Source: Halobacteriales archaeon QH_10_70_21 (GTDB lineage: Archaea > Halobacteriota > Halobacteria > Halobacteriales > Haloarculaceae). Taken from it: a DNA stretch of 5,368 bases. The position numbers were made by a program, and so were the translations under genes. The first letter of the stretch is position 1, and each line of letters begins with the position of its first letter. The notes under the pieces are model-generated. The model saw only the letters and a list, made by a program, of their open reading frames with translations. It had not been told where the DNA came from and made no database searches. Below are positions 1 to 5,368 of the stretch, one piece after another. Location: contig PXQM01000019.1 of the NCBI GenBank assembly GCA_003021325.1, positions 1-5,368 of the forward strand, given 5' to 3'.

Positions 1-303
1 GTCCCCATTATCAACACCGCCAGCCCGCGGACGCGGGCGGTCCGGACGGCCTACGACCGCGCCTTCGGCGACGGGTTCCGGGACGCGCTGGCCGTGCCGG
101 CGGTCCGAAAGGCCCGCCAGGCCGTCGGCCGGGTCATCCGCGGCCCCGACGAGCGCGGCGTCCGGGTCCTGTGCGACGAGCGGTACGCCCGCGAGTCGTG
201 GGACAGCGTCCGAGGGCTGCTCGGCGAGGCCGAACGCGAGGAGTTCGACCCCGTCAGCACCGACATGTTCGAGTTCGCGCTGGAGCGGTTCTGGTCCTCA
301 TAA
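1..303 (+). CDS. Rad3/XPD/DinG-type ATP-dependent DNA helicase, C-terminal fragment
   Basis: The frame is open from base 1 and ends at TAA 301-303, giving the last 100 residues of a protein whose start lies outside the window. Residues 40-47 read QAVGRVIR, the superfamily 2 helicase motif VI in its Rad3/XPD/DinG form (QxxGRxIR), whose arginines contact ATP. It is followed by GPDERG and a DERY stretch (59-62), the usual continuation in this family. Upstream, a TASPRTRAVRTAYDRAFG stretch resembles the segment preceding motif VI in haloarchaeal Rad3-like helicases. Such enzymes unwind DNA 5' to 3' in repair, and most carry an iron-sulfur domain, which would lie outside this window. The end overlaps the convergent ABC ATPase gene by 6 bases. 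The family is clear; the exact member (XPD or DinG type) cannot be told from the C-terminus. Confidence 0.85.
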   Translation, partial: VPIINTASPRTRAVRTAYDRAFGDGFRDALAVPAVRKARQAVGRVIRGPDERGVRVLCDERYARESWDSVRGLLGEAEREEFDPVSTDMFEFALERFWSS

Positions 304-1353
304 CACCCACGCGTCGGCGGGGTCGAAGCCGACGGTCACCTCGTCGGTCCCCGGCGGGTCCGCCAGCGCGACGACGACGCGGCGGCCCTCCCACGCGAGG
401 TGGACCCGGGTCGTCTCGCCGAGGAACTCGCTGTCGACGACGTCGGCGGTGATGCGGTTCTCGCCGCCCCCGCGCTCGAAGGCCGCCGGTCGGACGCAGA
501 ACGTCAGCCGGTCGTCCGGGGCCATCTCCACCCGAGGGAGACGGAAATCGTGGCCCCGCACCCGGACCGTCGACCCCTCGGTTTCGTCTGCAGCTCCCGA
601 CGCGTCGGTCGACCGGCCGACGGCCTCCGCCTCGAAGACGTTGTTCTCGCCGAGGAACTCCGCGACGAACCGGCTCTCGGGCCGGCGGTACAGCTCCCGG
701 GGCCGACCGACCTGCTCGAGGCGGCCGTCCGACAGCACCGCGACGCGGTCCGACACCGCCAGCGCCTCCGCCTGGTCGTGGGTGACGTAGACGGTCGTGA
801 CGCCGAGCTCCCGCTGTATCTCGCGGACGTCCCGGCGGAGCCGCTCCCGGAGGCGGGCGTCGAGCGCGCTCATCGGTTCGTCGAGCAGCAGCAGGTCCGG
901 GTCGGGCGCGAGCGCCCGCGCCAGCGCGACACGCTGCTGCTGGCCGCCCGACAGCGCCGTCGGGTCGCGGTCGCCGGTCCCCTCGAGGTCGACCAGCTCG
1001 AGCAGCTCCGCGACCCGCTCGGCCGTCGAGACGCCGCCCGGCGGCTCGGCGAACCGCAGCCCGTAGCCGACGTTCTCCGCGACGCTCATGTGCGGGAACA
1101 GCGCGTAGCTCTGGAAGACGAGGCCGACGCCGCGGTCCTCCGGCGGCACGCTCGCTATCGACTCGCCGTCGAAGCGTATCGAGCCGTCGGTGGGCTCCTC
1201 GAACCCCGCCAGCAGCCGCAGCGTCGTCGTCTTGCCGCAGCCGGAGGGGCCGACGAGCGTGAAGAACTCGCCGTCCTCGACGGTCGCGGAGACGTCCGAG
1301 AGCGCCGTCGTCGACCCGTAGCGCTTCGAGACGCGCTCCAGCGTCAGCCGCAC
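298..1353 (-). CDS. thiQ: ABC importer ATPase subunit, thiamine-type (ThiQ-like, with C-terminal TOBE domain)
   Basis: This 351-residue cytoplasmic ATPase drives the importer encoded upstream. The ABC motifs are all present: Walker A GPSGCGKTT at 35-43, Q-loop Q81, signature LSGGQQQRVALARAL at 134-148, Walker B LLLLDEP at 154-160, D-loop SALD at 162-165 and the switch histidine H192. After about residue 236 (GENNVFEAEAV) comes a TOBE-like regulatory domain, which makes it longer than E. coli ThiQ (about 230 residues) and more like the PotA/FbpC group. The GTG start at 1353 is chosen because GGGAGG lies 8 bases before it; an ATG at 1379 is in another frame and soon stops. The permease stop is 22 bases upstream, so the two are one transcription unit. 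The gene looks intact. Thiamine specificity is inferred from the linked binding protein, as ATPases of this type do not reveal their substrate. Confidence 0.9.
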   Translation of the reverse strand: MRLTLERVSKRYGSTTALSDVSATVEDGEFFTLVGPSGCGKTTTLRLLAGFEEPTDGSIRFDGESIASVPPEDRGVGLVFQSYALFPHMSVAENVGYGLRFAEPPGGVSTAERVAELLELVDLEGTGDRDPTALSGGQQQRVALARALAPDPDLLLLDEPMSALDARLRERLRRDVREIQRELGVTTVYVTHDQAEALAVSDRVAVLSDGRLEQVGRPRELYRRPESRFVAEFLGENNVFEAEAVGRSTDASGAADETEGSTVRVRGHDFRLPRVEMAPDDRLTFCVRPAAFERGGGENRITADVVDSEFLGETTRVHLAWEGRRVVVALADPPGTDEVTVGFDPADAWVL

Positions 1354-1361
1354 GGTCGCGC

Positions 1362-1367
1362 CCTCCC
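1362..1367 (-). promoter_or_regulatory. Ribosome binding site that decides the thiQ GTG start
   Basis: GGGAGG on the minus strand lies 8 bases before the GTG at 1353, inside the 22-base gap after the permease stop. It matches the archaeal Shine-Dalgarno core and supports the GTG over the ATG at 1379. That ATG overlaps the permease TGA (ATGA) but runs into a stop after 11 codons. Confidence 0.6.
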
Positions 1368-2089
1368 GTGGCTCGTCATTCGGCGACGCCTCCGTACCCG
1401 CCGACGCGTTCGATGACCACGAAACTGACGCCGGTCACGACGAGCAGGACGGTGCCCATCGCGGTCGCGGGCCCGAGCGTCCGGTCCGAGAGGTACCGCT
1501 CGACGGCGACCGGCATGGTGTAGGCGTCGCTGCCCTCAACGAGGACGACGGTGGAGTTGAACTCACCGATGCTGATAGCGAAGGCGAAGGCGGCGCCGGC
1601 GGCGACGGCGGGGGCGACCAGCGGCAGCTCGACGTCCACGAGCGCCCGGGACCGGGAGGCGCCGAGCGCGCGGGCGGTCTCGACGAGGCGGGCGTCCATC
1701 GACGACAGCGCCGGCGAGACGGTGCGGACGACGAACGGGTAGGCGCCGACGGCGTGGGCGGCGACGACGGCGACGGCGCCGGTCACCTGCACCGTCCGGC
1801 CGAGCACCTCGACGCCGAAGACGACCGTCTGCAGCAGGCCGAAGCCGACGACGACGCCGGAGACGGCGAACGGGAGCATCGCGAGCGTGCCGACGAGCCG
1901 CGCGGTCACGGAGTCGCGCGCCGTCGCCAGGCTCACGACGACGCCCATCGGCACCGCGACGGCGAGGGTTCCGACCGCGAAGAGCAGCGAGTTCCGGACG
2001 GCGACGTCCGGCTGCGTGCCGACGACGGCGTCCCGCCGGGCCAGGAGGAACTCGTAGTACCGGAGAGTGAACTCCCCGCCGACGTTCGT

Positions 2090-2188
2090 GACGCTCGCGA
2101 CCAGCATCGAGGCGATGGGGCCGAGGAAGACGACCGCGAGGACGGCGCCGTACGCCCCGATTGCGAGCCGCTCCAGCGGTGCGGCAGC
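2090..2188 (-). repeat. 99-base exact direct repeat, copy 2 (probable native copy)
   Basis: It is identical to 2814-2912 over 99 bases, with mismatches immediately beyond both ends (T against G on the left, G against C on the right). It encodes the linker and membrane helix APLERLAIGAYGAVLAVV plus the following GPIASMLVAS. It leads without a visible break into the second permease half (VTNVGGEFTLRYYEF), where such a helix belongs. This copy is therefore probably the original. The first permease half joins it with one extra base, C at 2189 on the minus strand, which causes the frameshift. Confidence 0.95.
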
Positions 2189-2813
2189 GCCGCGTGATGC
2201 GGTCGTAGAGCCACACCTCGACGGTGGCCAGCTCCAGCCCGCCCAGCGCGAGCACGATGGGGAACGACATGAACGTGAAGATGAACACGAGGAGCGCGCT
2301 CGTGAGGAGGGCCGGCGCGAGCTGCGGCACCACCACGTCGCGGAACGCCCGCCGGGGCTCGGCGCCGAGGCTGCGCGCGGTCTCGACCGCCCGGGCGTCG
2401 ACGCCCTCCCAGGCGGCGGCGACGACCCGCGCCACCAGCGGCGCGTTGTAGAAGGCGTGCGCCAGGACGATGATCTTCAGCGTGAACATGAGTTCGACCG
2501 TCGGCAGCCCGACCGCCGAGAGTGCGCGGTTGAGCGGGCCGCCGGCGCCGAACATCGCCGCGAAGCCAACCGCGACCATGATGGACGGCAGCACGAACGG
2601 GACGAGCGTCAGCGACTGTAGCGTCCGGCGGCCGGGGAACTCGTGGCGTGCGAGCAGGTACGCGCCGGGCAGCCCGAGCGCGAGGCTCAGAAGCGTCGAG
2701 AGGGCCGCCTGGTAGGCCGTAAAGCGGAAGAGCCGCCAGTAGAAGCGGTCGGTGACGACGTCGGCGAGCGGCGCGAGCGACGGTCGGCCGTCGACCAGCA
2801 CGGCCTCGGCGAG

Positions 2814-2912
2814 GACGCTCGCGACCAGCATCGAGGCGATGGGGCCGAGGAAGACGACCGCGAGGACGGCGCCGTACGCCCCGATTGCGAGCCGCTCCAG
2901 CGGTGCGGCAGC
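2814..2912 (-). repeat. 99-base exact direct repeat, copy 1 (probable displaced copy)
   Basis: This is the second identical 99-base copy, 724 bases from the other. It lies exactly between the truncated binding protein (ending in a Pro codon at 2915-2913) and the first permease half, which continues with LAEAVLVDGRPSLAPL. It is in frame with both. It stands where the end of thiB, the intergenic gap and the start of thiP would be expected. Because 724 is not a multiple of three, the two copies are read in different frames relative to thiB. Confidence 0.95.
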
Positions 2913-3926
2913 CGGGACGAAGGCGTACTGCTCGAACTCGGGGTCGAGCTCCGCGTCGTCGACCGCCGGGAACTGGACGTTCCGCACGGCGATCTCGCCC
3001 TGGGCCTCGCTCGTGAGCATGAACTCCATGAAGTCGGCGGCGGCCTCGGGGTCGTCGGCGTCCGCGAAGCGGGCCATCCCCTCCGGGTTGGCGTAGCCCT
3101 GGTCGTTGAGGAAGCCGATCTGGTGTCGCGTCAGGTCGTCGGTCTCCTGGCTGGCGAACACCTGGTCGGTCGAGTACGAGACCACCATCGGCGCCTCCTC
3201 GCTGAGGTAGGCGTTGTAGGCGTCGCTCCACGAGCCCAGGATGCGGACCTCGTTGTCCTGCAGGTCCGCCCAGTAGTCGAGGTAGCCGTCCTCGCCGAAC
3301 TCGTTGATGGTCCACAGCAGGAACGCCCGCCCCGGGTCGGACTGCTGGGCGTTCTGCGCGATGAGGTTCCCGCGGTTCCGCTCGGCGGTGAGGTCCGCGA
3401 ACGCCTCGGGCTCGACCTCGCTCTCGTCGTAGACGAGGCTGATGTAGCCGGTGTCGTACGGGACGGCGCGACCGTCGGGGTCGAACCGGAGCTCGTCGAG
3501 GACGCGGTCGCTCCCCTCGAGTTCGCCGTCGACGCCGTCGAACAGGGCCGTGTCGAGCTCCTCGTCCAGCCGGATGAGCTCGTCGACGTTGAGCCCGACG
3601 TACATGTCGGCCTCGATGTCGGCGCCCTGCCGGGCCCGCTGGATGTACTGGCTGATGCCGCTCTCGGGCACCCGGTACTCGATCGTCGCGTCGTGGTCGG
3701 CCTCGAAGGCCTCCTTCAGCCACGGCCCGGCGGGGTCGTCCCCGTCGACGAAGGACTCGTAGGTGGCGACGACGACCGTCGCCGGCTCCGGCGTGCCCGT
3801 CGTCGTCGGGGTCGTCGTGGCCGTCGTCTCGCCGCCGCCGTCGCCGTCGTCGTCGTTACCGCCGACGCATCCGGAGAGCGCGACGACCCCGGCTCCCACG
3901 CCGCCGATGAACGTTCGTCGTCTCAT
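2913..3926 (-). CDS. thiB: Thiamine-binding lipoprotein of an ABC importer (ThiB/TbpA-like), C-terminus lost and fused to permease
   Basis: This lipid-anchored binding protein would capture thiamine outside the cell for the importer. The start ATG 3926 gives MRRRTFIGG, a twin-arginine signal, followed by lipobox LSGC with C20 as the lipidated residue. An acidic, Thr-rich tether runs over about 21-49. The mature domain resembles E. coli TbpA: VATYESFV (53-60), ADMYVGLNVDEL (106-117), AVPYDTGYISLVYD (154-167), FLLWTINEFGED (202-213), GSWSDAYNAYL (231-241) and VVSYSTDQ (248-255). W233 and Y251 fall where TbpA has ligand-stacking Trp and Tyr; a third such Trp aligns with V317. After FVP (336-338) the expected last 25-40 residues and stop are absent. 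The frame enters the 99-base repeat, runs through the permease first half, then reads out of frame to a stop at 1563, giving 787 residues in all. The family call is firm; thiamine is the likely ligand. Confidence 0.85.
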
Positions 3927-3937
3927 TACCCGGTGGT

Positions 3938-3958
3938 ACCTCCCGTGCGTACTTAAGT
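3938..3958 (-). promoter_or_regulatory. Promoter island and ribosome site of the importer operon, possibly shared with the divergent gene
   Basis: ACTTAAGT at 3951-3958 is a perfect palindrome and the only AT-rich island in the 88-base divergent spacer, so it fits an archaeal TATA box. A start about 25 bases downstream would fall close to the thiB ATG (3926), giving a leaderless or nearly leaderless mRNA. GGGAGGT at 3944-3938 lies 11 bases before that ATG and would matter only if transcription started further upstream. As a palindrome, the box could also serve the rightward gene, whose ATG is 57 bases away. No thiamine-pyrophosphate riboswitch pattern is visible in the spacer. Confidence 0.45.
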
Positions 3959-4014
3959 GGCCCGCTACGGGGCCGGGACCCGGGTTTGCCCCCCGGGGGA
4001 GAAGCCGGGGCCGC

Positions 4015-5009
4015 ATGTCCTCGCTCCGACAGCGCCGGTACGTGCTCGCGGGGCTGCTCGTCGGCATCGGACTCCTGACCGCGGCGGTGCTGTGGGAGGT
4101 CGTCGAGGTCGTCTTCTTCGCGGTCACCGTCGTGTACGTCCTCTACCCGCTCCGGCGGCGGCTGGTCGACCGCGGGGTCCCGCGGCGCGTCGCCAGCGGC
4201 CTGGTCACGGTGGCGGCCTTCCTCGCCGTCGACGTCCTGCTCGCGCCCGTCGCGTGGGCGCTGGTCACGCGTCGAGACGACATCGTCGCGCTGCTCCGGA
4301 ACCTCCCCGACACCCTCCCGATAGAGGTCGCGGGGTTCACCTCCCCCGTCGACGTCGCGGCGCTCACCGACGCGGCCATCGTGGCCCTCCGCGGGCTGGC
4401 CCTCGACCTCGCGGCCAACGCCGTTTTCATCGTCCTCCAGCTCGCGACGTTCACCATCGTCCTCTACGGGCTGTTGCTCCGCCCGGACGCCGTGGGCGAC
4501 GCCGTCTTCGAGATAACGCCGCCGGACTACCACGACGTCATCCGCCGGCTGAACTGAACGACCGGGTCAGCGCCACGCTGTACGCGCTGTACGTCATCCA
4601 GGCGGCGACCGCCGCCCTGACGTTCCCGGTCGCGCTGGCCGTCTTCTACGCGCTGGGGTACAACGACGCGCTCGTCCTCTCGGTCATCGCGGCCATCCTG
4701 CAGTTCGTCCCCATCCTGGGACCGGGCGTCCTCGCGCTCGGGCTGGCCGGCGTCGACCTGCTGGCCGGCCTCGCGGCCCGGGCCATCGCCGTCGGGGTAC
4801 TCGGACCGGTGATAATCGGGCTCGTCCCCGACCTCGTCGTCCGGCCACAGCTGGCCAGCCGGCAGGCCACGCTCCCCGTGAGCCTCTACTTCGTCGGCGG
4901 CGTCCTCACCGTCGGCGTCATCGGCGTCATCGCCGGCCCGCTCGTAGTCGCGCTGCTGATAGAGACGGTCCAGCTGCTGGCGGGCGACGAGGCGGTTCCG
5001 GCCGGCTGA
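4015..5009 (+). pseudogene. AI-2E family (TqsA/PerM-like, PF01594) membrane transporter, frameshifted by a 5-base duplication
   Basis: This is a multi-pass membrane protein of the AI-2E/TqsA/PerM superfamily. Bacterial members export signalling molecules or exchange ions; haloarchaeal substrates are unknown. From ATG 4015 the first frame gives 180 residues: two N-terminal helices with LYPLRRRLVDRGVPRRVA between them and the next, a third helix, a soluble stretch, and another helix before PPDYHDVIRRLN, where TGA 4555-4557 stops it. The remainder (4560-5009, 149 residues) continues in another frame as DRVSATLYALYVIQAATAAL and has the family hallmark LQFVPILGPGV. Removing one TGAAC of the pair at 4550-4559 restores RRLNDRVSATLY and a 329-residue protein, a usual length for the family. 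The ATG is supported by the protein pattern, with only a weak GGGGGAG 13 bases upstream. It is divergent from the importer operon. It is either a recent pseudogene or a sequence error. Confidence 0.85.
4550..4559 (+). repeat. 5-base tandem duplication (TGAAC twice) causing a frameshift
   Basis: TGAAC at 4550-4554 is repeated directly at 4555-4559. The second unit supplies the premature TGA. Deleting one unit joins the two parts of the AI-2E family protein in a single frame with a natural-looking sequence at the join. This is the expected product of replication slippage, or of an insertion error in sequencing or assembly. Confidence 0.85.
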
Positions 5010-5060
5010 CGGGTATCGGACTACGACCGCCTGCGGACCTACCGTTCAACAGTGAGAGAG

Positions 5061-5084
5061 TCCCGCCGTTCACACCGGGCGGGA
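5061..5084 (+). other. Hairpin downstream of the AI-2E family gene
   Basis: TCCCGCC at 5061-5067 pairs perfectly with GGCGGGA at 5078-5084 around a 10-base loop, 51 bases after the stop codon. It could stabilise or end the mRNA, but there is no T-run behind it, so a terminator role is unproven. GC-rich DNA forms such short stems often. Confidence 0.3.
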
Positions 5085-5131
5085 AGCGCGCAAGCCCTGG
5101 CGAGAGACCGCCGCGTTACTGCCGGTCCTGA

Positions 5132-5240
5132 TACTGTCGGCTGTAATCCCGTGGAACCCGTTTCGGTACACTGGGGCGATAGATGGTATGAGCCACCGGG
5201 ATTCGAGCGGCCCCGCCTGAACTGGTTACAGCCGACAGTA
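5132..5240. repeat. 109-base element bounded by perfect 15-base inverted repeats (MITE-like or structured RNA)
   Basis: TACTGTCGGCTGTAA at 5132-5146 is the exact reverse complement of TTACAGCCGACAGTA at 5226-5240, and 79 bases lie between them. A second pairing is nested inside: AATCCCG at 5145-5151 with CGGGATT at 5197-5203, extended by TGG with CCA past a one-base bulge. No convincing reading frame fills the interval. A perfect 15-base match this close is very unlikely by chance. The size and ends fit a miniature inverted-repeat transposable element, but no target-site duplication is seen on the flanks. A structured non-coding RNA or a cruciform regulatory site are alternatives. I do not recognise the repeat as the end of a specific insertion sequence. 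Confidence 0.55.
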
Positions 5241-5266
5241 CGAGTCTCCAGCGTTCCGAGTCCTGC

Positions 5267-5308
5267 TTTTAAAGCCTCTGCATAGGCTTCCGAGAGGTCG
5301 GACCGACC
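5267..5308 (+). promoter_or_regulatory. TATA-like box with two adjacent palindromes (candidate operator) for the gene at 5312
   Basis: TTTTAAA at 5267-5273 is a strong AT island and a plausible archaeal TATA box. A start about 25 bases downstream would lie near 5296-5300. Overlapping its end is the inverted repeat AAGCCT (5272-5277), six bases, AGGCTT (5284-5289). At the expected start lies GGTCGG-A-CCGACC (5296-5308). Dyads at these places are typical of repressor sites that block TBP/TFB or polymerase binding. GAGGT at 5294-5298 is a possible ribosome site 13 bases before the GTG. No regulator can be named. Confidence 0.4.
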
Positions 5309-5311
5309 GAC

Positions 5312-5368
5312 GTGCTGGAGACGCTCTGGTCGGTCGAAATCAACGCCAAGACCCGCAACCTCTGGGCG
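5312..5368 (+). CDS. Start of an unidentified protein gene, cut by the window end
   Basis: From GTG 5312 the frame reads VLETLWSVEINAKTRNLWA, with Met expected for the first codon, and remains open at the window end. The mix of acidic, aliphatic and aromatic residues looks like real protein rather than random GC-rich translation. A TATA-like box and a GAGGT motif lie at suitable distances upstream. The frame is also open for some distance before the GTG, so the true start could differ. Nineteen residues are too few to name a family. Confidence 0.4.
   Translation, partial: MLETLWSVEINAKTRNLWA

Larger units (their letters stand above)
1376..2912 (-). pseudogene. thiP: Thiamine ABC transporter permease (ThiP-like), rearranged and split by a +1 frameshift
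   Basis: ThiP-type permeases are fused pairs of homologous membrane halves. The first half reads from 2912 to 2190 (241 codons). It has several hydrophobic helices and an EAA loop, VETARSLGAEPRRAF...P at about 176-197, which docks on the ATPase. The second half reads from 2188 to the TGA at 1378-1376 (270 codons) in a frame shifted by one base. Its matching loop is VETARALGASRSRAL. Both halves begin with the same 33 residues (AAAPLERLAIGAYG onward) because of an exact 99-base repeat. The first half has no start codon of its own and runs straight on from the binding protein. After WLYDRITR it jumps into the repeat, so the last helix and linker expected there (compare E. coli ThiP, recalled from memory) are missing. 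An in-frame ATG at 2107 could in principle start the second half alone. It may be a true broken gene or an assembly artefact. Confidence 0.8.
5010..5311. other. Gene-free stretch of about 300 bases
   Basis: No convincing protein gene is present here. The one open frame (GTG 5052 to about 5285) gives a low-quality sequence rich in Arg, Pro and Ser that resembles no family. The stretch holds the hairpin at 5061-5084, a small GGCG/CGCC stem at 5099-5112, the inverted-repeat element at 5132-5240 and a promoter-like site at 5267-5308. I see no tRNA or rRNA in it. The amount of pairing potential leaves room for a structured RNA. Confidence 0.5.

Noticed and set aside
400..1416. A long open frame on the plus strand opposite the ATPase gene (338 codons).
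   Set aside because: It is an antisense shadow of a clearly conserved ATPase in very GC-rich DNA. Its translation is low-complexity and rich in Arg, Glu and Asp, with no domain.
1563..2189. The continuation of the binding protein-permease frame after the second repeat, about 208 codons.
   Set aside because: It is an out-of-frame reading of the second permease half. The arginine- and proline-rich text repeats no known domain and would not be selected as protein.
2187..2192. Programmed +1 frameshifting that would join the two permease halves.
   Set aside because: There is no slippery run or stimulatory signal, the break falls exactly at a repeat boundary, and coding sequence is missing too. 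A rearrangement explains all of this more simply.
3770..3870. Short GTC/GCC repeats resembling a microsatellite.
   Set aside because: They encode the Thr- and Asp-rich tether after the lipobox, a normal feature of haloarchaeal lipoproteins.
2643..3956. A 437-codon open frame on the plus strand opposite the binding protein and permease.
   Set aside because: Its sequence is a mirror of the real genes, rich in Val, Glu, Arg and Gly, and it runs across the 99-base repeat and the operon promoter. No family is recognisable.
3927..4014. A thiamine-pyrophosphate riboswitch before thiB.
   Set aside because: The spacer is short, the likely mRNA leader is close to nil, and I see none of the conserved riboswitch core elements.
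5190..5215. A GATTCGAG stretch resembling the T-loop of a tRNA.
   Set aside because: No matching acceptor, D-arm or anticodon stem can be folded around it. It belongs to the inverted-repeat element.
5052..5285. A 77-codon open frame starting at GTG 5052.
   Set aside because: It crosses the hairpin, the inverted-repeat element and the promoter-like site, and its translation lacks any protein-like pattern.

Overview
The window is very GC-rich. Its proteins are rich in Asp, Glu, Arg and Val, its solute-binding protein carries a twin-arginine lipoprotein signal, and its AT-rich promoter islands stand out sharply. Together these point to a halophilic archaeon (class Halobacteria), probably chromosomal DNA.

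Layout. 1-303 (+) is the C-terminal end of a Rad3/XPD/DinG-type DNA helicase. It converges with, and overlaps by 6 bases, the end of a leftward ABC-importer operon (298-3926, - strand). In transcription order the operon is a thiamine-binding lipoprotein (thiB type), a two-half permease (thiP type) and an ATPase (thiQ type). An 88-base divergent promoter region separates it from a rightward AI-2E/TqsA-family membrane protein gene (4015-5009, +). A gene-free stretch of about 300 bases follows, with a 109-base element bounded by perfect 15-base inverted repeats. A promoter-like AT island and the probable first 19 codons of another rightward gene end the window.

The main point is that the import operon is rearranged. 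A 99-base segment encoding the linker and first membrane helix of the second permease half is present twice, identically, at 2090-2188 and 2814-2912. The upstream copy replaces the end and stop codon of thiB and the start of thiP, so binding protein and permease form one open frame. The second copy sits one base out of frame, so the permease splits into two frames and its first half appears to lack its last membrane helix. The AI-2E gene is also broken, by a 5-base tandem duplication (TGAAC twice) that creates an early stop. Removing those 5 bases restores a 329-residue protein.

If intact, the operon would capture thiamine outside the cell (ThiB), pass it through the membrane (ThiP) and power transport by ATP hydrolysis (ThiQ). 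As written, no normal permease can be made. Whether this is real gene decay, a recombination event or an assembly error cannot be settled from the sequence alone; reads spanning the three novel junctions would decide it.
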